Assembly: GCF_004352915.1 (NCBI RefSeq)
Contig: NZ_SJSY01000076.1
Coordinates: 248,001 to 312,000, forward strand
Origin: Flavobacterium zhairuonense
Lineage (GTDB): Bacteria; Bacteroidota; Bacteroidia; Flavobacteriales; Flavobacteriaceae
Reading direction: 5' to 3'
Length of the DNA: 64,000 nucleotides
Both the position numbers and the translations under genes were made by a program. Below are positions 17,474 to 26,240 of the stretch, piece after piece (position 1 is the first letter of the stretch; each line of letters begins with the position of its first letter). The notes under the pieces are model-generated. The model searched no databases, was not told the origin of the DNA, and was given only the letters and a program-made list of their open reading frames with translations.

Positions 17474-17785
17474 ACGTGATTTTTATATCGGTTAGATTTA
17501 AGATCATATACGGAAACTTTTTTAGGATGGTTTTAACAAGTAAAAAGAAAACTTTAGTTTAGAATTATTTTAAATAGTTTGAATATTTTCCCCAGCATCA
17601 GCTATGGGTAAAAACAGCATCCCTCACGCTCTATTTTTTATACAGCCAGTAAAAGTCTTAATCTGAATTTGAATGGATAAAAAAAGTACTTCTTAAAATC
17701 TGTAAAATAAATTTTGACGTATATAGGTGAAAAGCATTCCTTGAGATGAAAATCATGTCTGCTTTGTAAACTAAAAAAACACGTT
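17474..17785. other. Divergent intergenic region, nothing definite
   Basis: 312 nt between a minus-strand membrane protein gene and the plus-strand cytochrome gene. It must hold two promoters, but no full TTG/TAnnTTTG pair was found; TAAATTTTG near 17711 is a near match with one extra base. Confidence 0.4.
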
Positions 17786-18154
17786 ATGAAACTACAAAAA
17801 GCATGTTCCGTTTTATTAGCCGCCATAATCCTTGCAGGCTGCTCAAATGATGATTCCTCCGCTCCAATGAACACCACCGCGCCTGCCGGATCAGTAACAT
17901 ATGACAAGGATGTAAAATCAATTATTGACAATAACTGCATTGTCTGCCATGCAGCGGTTCCTACAAACGGTGCCCCTATATCTCTTGTCACATATGCCCA
18001 AGTCAAAGATGCTGTTTTAAAACGAAGCCTCATTATCCGAATTTCCCTGGAAAACGGCAATAGTGTGCTGATGCCTAAAGGAGGCCCAAGAATGCCCCAG
18101 GAAACTATAGATATAGTCAAGCAATGGGAAAAGGATGGATTATTTGAAAAATGA
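17786..18154 (+). CDS. Small c-type cytochrome lipoprotein
   Basis: 122 residues. Lipoprotein signal ACSVLLAAIILAGC with Cys at ~19, then a single haem-c motif CIVCH (in DNNCIVCHAAVPTNG) and a likely axial Met in MPKGGPRMPQET. This is the usual layout of mono-haem periplasmic cytochrome c domains in Bacteroidetes. It is expected to be an electron carrier anchored in a membrane; its partner is unknown. It lies in the G+C-richer block with hemA, a globin-like lipoprotein and an ApbE operon. Confidence 0.85.
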   Translation: MKLQKACSVLLAAIILAGCSNDDSSAPMNTTAPAGSVTYDKDVKSIIDNNCIVCHAAVPTNGAPISLVTYAQVKDAVLKRSLIIRISLENGNSVLMPKGGPRMPQETIDIVKQWEKDGLFEK

Positions 18155-18173
18155 TTTTATCTTCAGGCTTTTT

Positions 18174-18311
18174 TCAAAAATAATGCAGTCCAGGGAAATT
18201 TAGTCGATATATCTCCATAAAAGCCCTGAACTGCTCCATTTGGGTCTGCGTAAAACAGACCGCATGTTTATCCTGCGCCTCAATCCTGTTCCATCTAGTG
18301 CCAGTCAGCAT
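18174..18311 (-). CDS. Possible 45-residue ORF or gene remnant
   Basis: Reads MLTGTRWNRIEAQDKHAVC, then FTQTQMEQFRAFMEIYRLN and a short end. The composition is protein-like and QMEQFRAFME is helical, but no family, signal or RBS is seen and it lies 19 nt from the convergent cytochrome gene. It could be the tail of a lost gene. Confidence 0.3.
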   Translation of the reverse strand: MLTGTRWNRIEAQDKHAVCFTQTQMEQFRAFMEIYRLNFPGLHYF

Positions 18312-18542
18312 TTTCACGCAGTCAGGAAGGCAGGCAGGCAAAACAGGCTAGCCGGGTATATTGAAAGAGCACTTCATAAGGCATTCTTTTTTTGCTGAAA
18401 TCTCACAAAGCAGTAGGAATCTTCCTTTTAATTTTGGGCTAACAAAGAACGATATACAATATAAATATAATTTCCTATTAAATTTAGAATCATTCTAATG
18501 GTATTATTCTCATATCCAAAAAGGATTTAAGTTAATTTTATT

Positions 18543-18683
18543 ATGAATTTCAAGCCGGCTAAAATGAGCATTGCTGATAAAGACCATGTGCAGAGAGCCC
18601 TTACAGGCATAGATAAAAAAATAAACAGTGTAAAAACAATTTTGGCGGCACGCAGAAAACCTCTGAAGACCGTGACTGGGTAA
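18543..18683 (+). CDS. Possible 46-residue ORF upstream of the VIT gene
   Basis: ATG at 18543 to TAA at 18681-18683, beginning MNFKPAKMSIADKDHVQRAL and continuing as a helical segment. A +1 shift near the end would continue as EDRDWVKLLNKNYGI, so it may be a frameshifted remnant. It ends 18 nt before the VIT-family gene. Confidence 0.3.
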   Translation: MNFKPAKMSIADKDHVQRALTGIDKKINSVKTILAARRKPLKTVTG

Positions 18684-18701
18684 AACTGCTAAATAAAAAT
18701 T

Positions 18702-19391
18702 ATGGAATCTGAGGTTCATTATATTAACAGAAGCGGCTGGCTCCGGGCGGCAGTACTTGGAGCCAATGATGGGATACTTTCGACCACCAGTCTTACGATT
18801 GGCGTCGCAGCGGCAAGCACAGCCAGAGAGCCTGTTCTGCTTGCTGCAGTTGCTGGACTGGTTGCAGGCGCGCTGTCCATGGCTGCCGGGGAATATGTAT
18901 CGGTCAGTTCGCAATCAGATGTTGAATCAGCTGATCTCGAAAGGGAAAAATTGGCACTGCAGAATATGCCGCAAGAGGAACTTGAAGAATTAGCGGAGAT
19001 TTATATACGAAGGGGGCTGAATGAAGAACTGGCTAGGCAGGTGGCCTCAGAATTGATGGCTCATGACGCCCTTGAAGCACATGCAAGGGATGAATTGGGG
19101 ATCAACGAAATCACGCAGGCCAATCCTCTAGCAGCTGCATTTGCATCGGCGGTATCTTTTATTATTGGAGGTTTTCTTCCCCTGCTGGTAGCAATTTTTG
19201 CCCCCATTAAAGACATGATTTTCTGCCAATATGCCTTTTCCATTCTTTTCCTGGCTTTCTCAGGGATTCTTGCCGCTAAGGCGGGAGGCTCAAATATCCT
19301 TAAATCAGTCCTTCGGATCTGCATCTGGGGTACTTTTGCTATGGCTGCCTCAGCCCTGGTCGGATATATTTTTGGAGTCCAGACTGCTTAA
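18702..19391 (+). CDS. VIT1/CCC1-family transporter
   Basis: 229 residues. Members of this family move Fe2+ or Mn2+ across membranes. The N-terminal hallmark is WLRAAVLGANDGILSTTSL, followed by GLVAGALSMAAGEYVSVSSQ, a cytosolic metal-binding Glu-rich helical hairpin (~75-125, with EREKLALQNMPQEELEELAE and HDALEAHARDELG) and three more membrane helices. The start at 18702 directly precedes the conserved region. It may help handle iron in the haem/cytochrome block. Confidence 0.9.
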   Translation: MESEVHYINRSGWLRAAVLGANDGILSTTSLTIGVAAASTAREPVLLAAVAGLVAGALSMAAGEYVSVSSQSDVESADLEREKLALQNMPQEELEELAEIYIRRGLNEELARQVASELMAHDALEAHARDELGINEITQANPLAAAFASAVSFIIGGFLPLLVAIFAPIKDMIFCQYAFSILFLAFSGILAAKAGGSNILKSVLRICIWGTFAMAASALVGYIFGVQTA

Positions 19392-19503
19392 AACAATAAA
19401 ACAAGGCTCAAAATCACCTAAAAAAATTAATCTAATATTAAGAAAATCGAAAAAATAAGATCCATACATATTCGTTATTTCGTATATACCAAAAAAAGAA
19501 AAA

Positions 19504-19941
19504 ATGAAATTAATAACTATATTCCTTGCACTGACAATGACGCTTTCCATAAACTGGGAACCTGACTTTAATAATGCAAAAAAAACTGCAAAAGAAAAAC
19601 ACAAATTAATCCTCTTGAATTTCTCGGGTTCTGACTGGTGCGGACCTTGTATCGTGACGCGCAAGAACTATCTAGAAAGCGCAGTTTTTACTGCTATGGC
19701 AAATGAAAACTTAGTACTTGTCAATGCTGATTTTCCAAGAAAAAAGAAAAATATTGGAACTCCAGAGCAGGTAAAGCGAAACGAGGATTTAGCCGAAATT
19801 TATAATAAGGAAGGAAGTTTTCCTCTTACGCTTCTTCTGGACGCAGATGGCAAGGTAATCAAAACCTGGCATGGAAAACCGGAAACGACTCCTGATGAGT
19901 GGACAGCCGAAATAAAAGCGATCTGTGAGAGCCGAAAATAA
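19504..19941 (+). CDS. Thioredoxin-fold protein, first gene of an ApbE/DUF4266/DUF3570 operon
   Basis: 145 residues. A short hydrophobic N-terminus (MKLITIFLALTMTLSI) is probably a signal peptide. The active site is GSDWCGPCIVTRK (CxxC), with a cis-Pro in GSFPLTLLLDADGK. It is expected to be a periplasmic thiol reductase or oxidase. It overlaps the start of the ApbE gene by 17 nt. The order thioredoxin-like, ApbE, DUF4266, DUF3570 recurs in Bacteroidetes and other Gram-negatives as I remember it, which suggests a common extracytoplasmic redox system. Confidence 0.88.
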   Translation: MKLITIFLALTMTLSINWEPDFNNAKKTAKEKHKLILLNFSGSDWCGPCIVTRKNYLESAVFTAMANENLVLVNADFPRKKKNIGTPEQVKRNEDLAEIYNKEGSFPLTLLLDADGKVIKTWHGKPETTPDEWTAEIKAICESRK

Positions 19942-20875
19942 CATATCTGAAAATAAAAAATATTCCCAGTCCCTAAAACTCATGGGCAACAGCTTTACCA
20001 TTACGGTTGTCGCACATAATGAGAAAACAGGAAATGAGAATATCAGCCTGGCTATTGAAGAAATCAGGCGGATTGAAAAACTTCTGACTACTTACAAAGA
20101 AGACAGCCAGACCAATCTCATAAATGAGAATGCAGGAATCAGGCCAGTTGAAGTCGATCTGGAAGTCTTCAACCTCATCGAAAGGTCCATCGGCATTTCA
20201 AAGATCACCCAGGGCGCCTTTGACATTTCCTATGGAAGCATAGACAAAAGCCTTTGGAATTTTGACAGGGCCATGACCAAATTGCCCGATGTGCAGACTG
20301 CAAAAAAGATGGTGCATCTGATCGATTACCGAAACATCATCCTTGACAGGGAAAACACGACTGTCTTTCTAAGTGAAAAAGGGATGAGGATAGGTTTTGG
20401 AGGAATCGGAAAAGGATATGCCGCCGAAATGGCCAAACAGGTCTTGCTTAAGCGGGGCGTGCAAAGCGGCATCATTAATGCCAGCGGCGACCTTTCTGCT
20501 TGGGGGCTGCAACCCGACGGCCGGAAGTGGACAATCGGAGTGGCAGATCCGGACTCTCCCAATGCCGCATTCTCCTACATGGAGATATCCGACAAAGCGG
20601 TGGCCACTTCGGGAAACTATGAAAAGTACATAACTATAGACGGCAAAAAATATTCGCATACAATTGACCCAAAAACAGGCCTTCCGATAAGAGGAATAAA
20701 AAGCGTCACTATTATTGCCTCAAACGCGGAATTTGCAGATGCCATGGCTACACCCATAGCTGTTATGGGCATCAGGGCTGGATTATTCCTAATAGATCAG
20801 ATTCCTGATTTATATTGTATTATAATTGACGAGAGCAATAAGATCTACACATCCAAAAACATTAATCTGAAATGA
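19925..20875 (+). CDS. ApbE-family FAD:protein FMN transferase
   Basis: 316 residues from a GTG at 19925; the next in-frame ATG is 19982, and either could be used. ApbE enzymes flavinylate Thr residues of extracytoplasmic redox proteins using FAD. Seen here: YGSIDKSLWNFDR, GFGGIGKGYAAEMAKQ, NASGDLSAWG, and the C-terminal ATSGNYEKY plus SHTIDPKTGLPI, which are family signatures. Most ApbE proteins have a lipoprotein signal; none is visible here, so either the start is wrong, it is exported otherwise, or it works in the cytoplasm. It overlaps the thioredoxin-like gene and the next gene (4 nt). Confidence 0.9.
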   Translation: MRAENNISENKKYSQSLKLMGNSFTITVVAHNEKTGNENISLAIEEIRRIEKLLTTYKEDSQTNLINENAGIRPVEVDLEVFNLIERSIGISKITQGAFDISYGSIDKSLWNFDRAMTKLPDVQTAKKMVHLIDYRNIILDRENTTVFLSEKGMRIGFGGIGKGYAAEMAKQVLLKRGVQSGIINASGDLSAWGLQPDGRKWTIGVADPDSPNAAFSYMEISDKAVATSGNYEKYITIDGKKYSHTIDPKTGLPIRGIKSVTIIASNAEFADAMATPIAVMGIRAGLFLIDQIPDLYCIIIDESNKIYTSKNINLK

Positions 20876-21105
20876 AAAAGCTAACGCAAAAAAATCTCGC
20901 ATTGTTATGCAGTGCCGCTCTTGCGGGCCTGCTGCTTGGTTCCTGTACCAGTGTAAAGGAATACCAGAAAGGAAAACTCAACGATTCTGAAATGTTGCTT
21001 TCGAACAGGAAAATCGAAAAAACGGAACTCAGTTTCCAATCCTACCGAGAAGGAGCTTCCGGGGCAAATGCAGGAAAAAGCGGCGGAGGCTGCGGATGCA
21101 ATTAA
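20872..21105 (+). CDS. DUF4266 lipoprotein
   Basis: 77 residues. Signal with lipobox (LLCSAALAGLLLGSC, Cys ~25), then TSVKEYQKGKLNDSEMLLS, the DUF4266 core, and a Gly-rich end GGGCGCN. Small lipoproteins of this family accompany DUF3570 proteins and ApbE. The ATG overlaps the ApbE stop (ATGA), so it is coupled. The terminal GCGC could bind metal or be a flavinylation or oxidation target; inference only. Confidence 0.85.
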   Translation: MKKLTQKNLALLCSAALAGLLLGSCTSVKEYQKGKLNDSEMLLSNRKIEKTELSFQSYREGASGANAGKSGGGCGCN

Positions 21106-21123
21106 TTTTATGCCTTATTAAAG

Positions 21124-22308
21124 ATGAAAAGAGTATTTCTTACAGGAGCAGCGTTGCTGGCATTGTTCCAGTCAAGAGCGCAGGATATCCCAGCTGATTC
21201 TACAGGCTATAAAAGCAGAAAGCTTAAAGTTGAAGAGGTAAATCTCGTATCGAGCTATTACAGCCAGAATGGCGATCATTCCGCCGTAACTGGAGGCATC
21301 GGAACCCAGAAGCTTACCGATATTGCCAACACCATTGATGTCAGACTGATCAAATATGGGCAGACAGGCATCAAGCATACCTTTGACATCGAAGCGGGAA
21401 TTGACCACTATACCTCTGCCTCTTCTGATATGATCGACCTGAGTGCCAACTCTTCAGCCTCTTCATCAGATAACAGGTTTTATCCATCGCTGACCTATCT
21501 TAGAGAGAACGAACAGAAAGGCCGCACTATTGGTATTGGCGTTTCTTCTTCCACTGAGTTTGACTACCAGTCCTTTGGGGGAAACATCAGTTTTTCTCAG
21601 AAAACAAAAGACAGGAACGGAGAGTTTACGGCACGCTTCCAGACTTTTATCGACCAGCTGAAGCTTATTGAGCCTATAGAGCTTAGAGATCCTGGCAGTG
21701 AAGGTTATGACAGTGCCAACAGAAACACCTTTGCCGGAACCTTGAGCTACTCACAGGTTATCAATCAAAGGCTTCAGGTAATGCTTGTCGGGGATGTAAT
21801 CAGCCAGAATGGGTATTTAAGCCTTCCCTTCCACAGGGTTTATTTTGCAGACGGCTCAGTGCATCAGGAAAAAATGCCCGATACGCGTTTTAAAATTCCT
21901 CTCGGAATCAGGGCCAGCTATTTTATGGGGGACAACATCATCATAAGGGCCTATTACCGCTATTATACCGATGACTGGAATCTAAAAGCGCATACTGCTG
22001 ATCTTGAAATTCCTGTAAAACTGACCCAGGCTTTTTCGCTCAGCCCGTTCTACAGGTATTACTCTCAGAGTGCGGCTAAGTATTTCAAACCATACGGCGA
22101 ACATACTGCCGCTGATGAGTATTACACTAGCAACTATGACTTATCGAAATTCAACAGCAGTTTTGTGGGAATGGGGTTAAAATTTACCCCGCCTGACGGT
22201 ATTTTTGGACTGAAACACTGGAATACACTGGAGATACGCTACGGCCATTACAATAGATCCAATGACCTGGCTTCTGATATAATAAGCATAAATATCAAAT
22301 ACAGATAA
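21124..22308 (+). CDS. DUF3570 outer-membrane beta-barrel protein
   Basis: 394 residues with a signal peptide (RVFLTGAALLALFQSRAQD) and strongly alternating beta-strand composition throughout. The sequence VNLVSSYYSQNGDHSAVTGG near the start is typical of DUF3570. It probably forms a barrel in the outer membrane that goes with the DUF4266 lipoprotein (18 nt upstream). It is the last gene of the operon. Confidence 0.88.
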   Translation: MKRVFLTGAALLALFQSRAQDIPADSTGYKSRKLKVEEVNLVSSYYSQNGDHSAVTGGIGTQKLTDIANTIDVRLIKYGQTGIKHTFDIEAGIDHYTSASSDMIDLSANSSASSSDNRFYPSLTYLRENEQKGRTIGIGVSSSTEFDYQSFGGNISFSQKTKDRNGEFTARFQTFIDQLKLIEPIELRDPGSEGYDSANRNTFAGTLSYSQVINQRLQVMLVGDVISQNGYLSLPFHRVYFADGSVHQEKMPDTRFKIPLGIRASYFMGDNIIIRAYYRYYTDDWNLKAHTADLEIPVKLTQAFSLSPFYRYYSQSAAKYFKPYGEHTAADEYYTSNYDLSKFNSSFVGMGLKFTPPDGIFGLKHWNTLEIRYGHYNRSNDLASDIISINIKYR

Positions 22309-22606
22309 GCCATCAGGCAAAAGAGAAGACTTGCCTGAAACTTCAAATCAGGTGCAGTCTTAACGAGAGTCAAAAAAAATTCCGTTATCATCCTTTGATG
22401 TTAGATCCCGGACAGCTGGAAAAGTTCTCCGGGATACGGCATTAGAAAAAAGAAAACCTTTGATTTATTTCTTTTGGCGGTAGATACATCCAGAATTGTA
22501 TTGATAAAATCTGAAAAGTATAAAAAAACAGGTAAAGTTACCTATTTAACTAATGCTTATTTGAAAACAATAATCATTAAAATATTATTTGGGAAATTAA
22601 ATATAT

Positions 22607-22732
22607 TTTCAATCAATACCCGAAAGAACATCTAAACCAAATTTACAAATGAAAGACAGACACCAAATATAGCAAGCCAATTTCTTTAAATCATCCAAAA
22701 AAGATGTTGAAATTTGTCCTGTCCCTGTCACT
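22607..22732 (+). repeat. Intergenic repeat, type A, copy 1
   Basis: About 126 nt, similar to 25776-25905 and 29651-29785. Shared parts: AACATCTAAACCAAATTTAC near the left, AAGACAGACA, AAGCCAATTTCTTTAAATCA, a small hairpin (ATCAT/ATGAT in other copies), and the core TGTCCTGTCCCTGTCACT (22715-22732). It is followed directly by a terminator. The right half also matches the type-B copies. Confidence 0.85.
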
Positions 22733-22742
22733 AAGCTAAATG

Positions 22743-22774
22743 GCGCCAATTGAGGACAATTGGCGCTTTTTTTT
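22743..22774 (+). terminator. Terminator, second copy of the tRNA-Arg hairpin
   Basis: GCGCCAATTG and CAATTGGCGC pair around AGGA, then eight T. Together with flanking bases from 22738 it is nearly the same as the tRNA-Arg terminator. It would stop transcripts from the DUF3570 operon. Confidence 0.88.
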
Positions 22775-22885
22775 ATGTCAAATTAACCATAATTCCTTTC
22801 GTCCATTTATCGAAAAAGAATCAATGAAAAACAAAGGCAGGAGCTATAAGTACATCCACAGTTCAGGACTGTTTATATAATAAAA

Positions 22886-22923
22886 TAGATAAAAAGCCAT
22901 CAACAATTTTGCCGATGACTTTT
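22886..22923 (-). terminator. Terminator of the small membrane-protein gene
   Basis: On the minus strand AGTCATC and GATGGCT pair (one wobble) around a ~12-nt loop and are followed by TTTTATC. It starts 8 nt beyond the stop codon at 22931. Confidence 0.6.
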
Positions 22924-22930
22924 CCATTGT

Positions 22931-23080
22931 TTAATCCCATTGCATAAAACCCTCATATGCAAAGTAGATCAGGAGGATATAAAAGCTATATTTTATTAAC
23001 TTTTTAAAAATTTTATAGCTTCTAAATACTACTGGATTGTACTCTGATTTGTCGAATTCTTTTTTTGCTGACTGTTCCAT
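22931..23080 (-). CDS. 49-residue single-span membrane protein
   Basis: ATG at 23080, stop at 22931-22933. The product starts MEQSAKKEFDKSEYNPVVF, then a basic stretch, and a membrane helix YSFYILLIYFAYEGFMQW. Codon usage and a downstream terminator support it as real. It lies 29 nt after the SRPBCC pseudogene on the same strand. Function unknown. Confidence 0.55.
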   Translation of the reverse strand: MEQSAKKEFDKSEYNPVVFRSYKIFKKLIKYSFYILLIYFAYEGFMQWD

Positions 23081-23109
23081 TTTCTAAATTAATTAAATTG
23101 ATGTTTATT

Positions 23110-23405
23110 TTATTGTTTTTCAGATTCTTTCTTTAAGTTTAAAAGCCATCTGTCCAGCGACGAATGCTTTACGCGACCATCCTTTTTACTATTAGGCATG
23201 ACGGTATGTAAAGTTGAACGAATGTTCAGGCCTCCTGATTTCCAATCGAAAGTTGATCCAGGCTGAAAGGCTCCATTGAGCTTCGTTGACTCAACATCTG
23301 TATGCCATTGCGGCCATTGATCGATTCTGCTCATTCTCCAAGCCTGCTATGGCCAAAGCGATGGCTGCTAATAGCAGCATGACACTATAGATTAATTTTT
23401 CATTT
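23110..23405 (-). pseudogene. Degraded SRPBCC-family (polyketide cyclase-like) gene
   Basis: An open piece of 74 codons (23110-23334) reads SRIDQWPQWHTDVESTKLNG and PGSTFDWKSGGLNIRS, the conserved middle of SRPBCC proteins, then jumps to a C-terminal RVKHSSLDRWLLNLKKE without the usual ~40 residues in between. Upstream, in another frame, is KLIYSVMLLLAAIALAIAG, a signal or membrane segment, broken from the rest by a frameshift and a stop. The gene thus carries an N-terminal frameshift and an internal deletion. Confidence 0.65.
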
Positions 23406-23512
23406 TAATTTTTCATTTTAATTTTGTTTTAAATTCTGTTATCTTTTTGCAGCATATTAGCTTTTAGCGGATAAGCTGTCATGGGGAGTAATTTAGGAAT
23501 CCCTTTAAATCA

Positions 23513-24094
23513 TTACTTTATTTTATAATCTATGTAAGTATAAGACGTTGGGTGTTTCATACCTTGATAGTCCTTAGAAAACTGCAATAATTCTTTTGTA
23601 AGCAGCAAATAAGTATCGCTTTGGACTGTATTTTTCAATAAGGCGTGTGATTGTACTACGGCATCCCCATATAGCTTGCTAAAATTACCTATAGTATATT
23701 GCGTAAAGCTTCCGTAATGGGCAATCAGTTTTAATGATACATCCAGCTTTCTCTCAATTAATTCTTCAATGAGCTCAAGTTTTTCTCTAAAGTTCTTTAA
23801 CATCAACTCATATTGTGTGACGATCTGCTCAATTGTTGGATTATTGCAAAACTTGTAAAACAGGACCGCATCGCCCTCTACTTCTGAAATTTCAAGACCC
23901 AACGTATTGCTCTGTATTATCGACATAAGCAGCTCACGCATAATATATCTACCCGCCTCTATGCATATACTTGATACAAAATTGGTAAAACCGCTCACAT
24001 CAGGAATTAAAATGATTCCTTGTTCAATCTTAAGCTTGTCGGCTTCAATAATGTATCTCCTTAACATTTCATCTGAGTCAATTGCTGTGTACAT
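23513..24094 (-). CDS. DUF2652 protein (nucleotide-cyclase-like fold)
   Basis: 193 residues. GIILIPDVSGFTNFVSSICI near residue 26 and ISEVEGDAVLFYKF near 75 resemble the metal-binding strands of class III nucleotidyl cyclases, as in DUF2652 proteins. Whether it makes a cyclic nucleotide is not known. No membrane segment. A quinone reductase-like gene lies 21 nt upstream on the same strand. Confidence 0.8.
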   Translation of the reverse strand: MYTAIDSDEMLRRYIIEADKLKIEQGIILIPDVSGFTNFVSSICIEAGRYIMRELLMSIIQSNTLGLEISEVEGDAVLFYKFCNNPTIEQIVTQYELMLKNFREKLELIEELIERKLDVSLKLIAHYGSFTQYTIGNFSKLYGDAVVQSHALLKNTVQSDTYLLLTKELLQFSKDYQGMKHPTSYTYIDYKIK

Positions 24095-24115
24095 AACCTC
24101 TTTTTTTTTAGTTGT

Positions 24116-24679
24116 TCAGTATACAGAGACTATCTCATCAATCCATTTTTCAGCCATTTCTGGTGTCACACGATCCGCTCGGTCAAAAAAGAGATGCTTT
24201 TTTATTTCAAACCCACAGTACGAATAAATGCCTTTATCAGAAGTCAATTCCAACGCTCTGTCCATACCGATTGCGTTGTACTCCTCGTGTGATTTACCAT
24301 GTGTATTAATAATTACCGCTTTTTTTCCTGTAAGCAGCCCCTTTTGTATTCCCTGATCATAACGATAGGCAAATCCATAGCTAAAAACACGGTCAACATA
24401 ACCTTTCATAATGGCAGGCAGGCCAGTCCACCAGATAGGATATATAAATGTGATGCAATCTGCCCAAATAATCAACTCTTGTTCTGCTTTTACATCGTCT
24501 GCAACTTCTCCTTTTCTCTGGCCCGCCATATCTTCTAGTGATAGCACGGGATTAAAATTAAGTTCATTTAAGTCTCTTAAGATTACTTCATGATCATGAA
24601 GGTGATTAGCCAATGCATTTTTGAATTGTGCATTTAAGCTGTAAGGATTTGGGTGCGCATAAATAATTAAATGTTTCAT
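24116..24679 (-). CDS. Flavodoxin-fold NAD(P)H:quinone oxidoreductase (KefF/MdaB-like)
   Basis: 187 residues. LIIYAHPNPYSLNAQFKNAL is the FMN phosphate loop, FIYPIWWTGLPAIMKGYVDR with its YPxWW is the family signature, and GKKAVIINTHGKSHEEY forms the second FMN contact. It reduces quinones or similar compounds by two electrons using NAD(P)H. An AraC regulator encoded upstream, same strand, may control it. Confidence 0.9.
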   Translation of the reverse strand: MKHLIIYAHPNPYSLNAQFKNALANHLHDHEVILRDLNELNFNPVLSLEDMAGQRKGEVADDVKAEQELIIWADCITFIYPIWWTGLPAIMKGYVDRVFSYGFAYRYDQGIQKGLLTGKKAVIINTHGKSHEEYNAIGMDRALELTSDKGIYSYCGFEIKKHLFFDRADRVTPEMAEKWIDEIVSVY

Positions 24680-24751
24680 CTTTCTGTGATTTTAAATTGA
24701 TAGGACAAATTTAAATCGCAGAAATCGGGAAAAATTGGAAGAAAACGAAAG

Positions 24752-25570
24752 CTAGCTTATGGGATTGCAGATACTGCGCTGCAATTTGAGGTATTTGGTA
24801 GGGCTTAAATTTAAATAATACTTGAAATCGTTGATCAATTGGCTCTGGTCGTAATAACCGCATTGATCAATAATTTCGAACCAATCGTCTTTAGTTGCCT
24901 TGCTTGCGATATTTTGTATCATCTTAATGGCTTTCAGAAAACGTTGGTAACGGCTTATCTCCTTGGCAGAATAGCCCAAATGCTTTTTGTGGTTGAGCTG
25001 TATAGTGCGCTCACTCTGATTTTCGTGCGCAGCGACTTTTTTTATTGCATTGTATGATGTATCCTTAAGGTCTATTAACTGTTCTGCTATAGTGTTGCGA
25101 GCTCTCAGATATGGTCTGCAGAATTCTAGGATATAGTGCACTTGTTTTTCTTTATCGTTAAGCTCATCAAGCTTATGCCACAAGGCTGTAAAACAGTTCT
25201 CTTCCAGCAGCGAATTGGGATCAATAGGCAGATGCTCGGCTATGGCAGCAGCTCCAAAAAAACGATAGAATGCATCATCTTTAAAATTGGCAACCAAAAT
25301 CTTGTTTGCGGGGGGAAGCGAGTAATCGAAGGCTTTTTTAATTGGCCCCACCACAATACATTTGTCGACTTCAATTTTTTCAATAGCATCAGAGTGGATA
25401 TATGCATTTAACCCAAAACTGAAGATCATAATGGTTTGGTATGACGGTATCAGCGTCTTGGTAATGGTCGCAGCTGAATAGTTTTCAGCAAAATAAAAAT
25501 GAGAAAACACCTCTTGAAATTCATCAGGAACTGGTATTCTGCCACTCAATATTTCGTCATTATTATGCAT
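24752..25570 (-). CDS. AraC-family transcriptional regulator
   Basis: 272 residues. The N-terminal ~150 residues form a cupin-like sensor (IPVPDEFQEVFSHFYFAENY, YQTIMIFSFGL). The C-terminal double helix-turn-helix ends with the standard QCGYYDQSQLINDFKYYLNL, SPTKYLK. It is 72 nt upstream of the quinone reductase gene and most likely regulates it. Confidence 0.88.
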   Translation of the reverse strand: MHNNDEILSGRIPVPDEFQEVFSHFYFAENYSAATITKTLIPSYQTIMIFSFGLNAYIHSDAIEKIEVDKCIVVGPIKKAFDYSLPPANKILVANFKDDAFYRFFGAAAIAEHLPIDPNSLLEENCFTALWHKLDELNDKEKQVHYILEFCRPYLRARNTIAEQLIDLKDTSYNAIKKVAAHENQSERTIQLNHKKHLGYSAKEISRYQRFLKAIKMIQNIASKATKDDWFEIIDQCGYYDQSQLINDFKYYLNLSPTKYLKLQRSICNPIS

Positions 25571-25775
25571 AGTATTGCTAAATTATATATTTTTTTATTT
25601 TTATAATCAAATTTTTATATAATAATACTAGCTTGCCCTGTTAACACTGCTTTATTTGCATAATTCCTGTTTATATATAATCCAACAGCTTTTTTGCTAC
25701 AAAATTTTTATGCTTAAGTTTTAACTAAATTAAATTATCATTTTCTTTTAAAACATTGGAGAAATCAAATAGATT

Positions 25776-25905
25776 TTTCGATCAATCCCTAATAGGACAT
25801 CCAAACCAAATTCATAAAGCCAATGGAAGACAGACATTACATATAGTAAGCCAATATCTTCAAATCATCCAAAAATGATGTTGAAATTTGTCCTGTCCCT
25901 CTCAC
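25776..25905 (+). repeat. Intergenic repeat, type A, copy 2
   Basis: About 130 nt, close to copies 1 and 3. Left end CGATCAATCCCTAATAGGAC, middle CCAATGGAAGACAGACA, right AAATCATCCAAAAATGATGT hairpin, core TGTCCTGTCCCTCTCAC. The left TAGGACA can pair with the core's TGTCCTG, closing the element as a stem. Confidence 0.88.
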
Positions 25906-25912
25906 AAAAGCC

Positions 25913-25952
25913 AAATGGCGCCAATTTAAGACAATTGGCGCCATTTTTTTTT
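25913..25952 (+). terminator. Terminator, third copy of the tRNA-Arg hairpin
   Basis: AAATGGCGCCAATT and AATTGGCGCCATTT (14 bp) around TAAGAC, then nine T. No plus-strand gene precedes it except repeat A copy 2, so the repeat may itself be transcribed. Confidence 0.85.
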
Positions 25953-26240
25953 ATTGTTTTTAATCAAGCTATTAACCTATCTAGGGTGCATTTTCTATAG
26001 AGAAATCAGAACTAAAAATAAAACCAAGCGGCCAATGCGATCCCATGAATTGTGCAAGCGATACTTGCATAATTGAAAAATCAGTGCAAGGCTCAGAAAG
26101 GTTCTGCCGTATCTTCTATTTCAAAAAGAAAACCTCTGCTTTCAGGAGAATAACTTGTCGAATCAGCATTGAATTGCCAATGATTTTTTAATGCAACAAT
26201 TGGGTTGGACTATCAGTTCTCAAAAGAAGAAACAGGGCGT

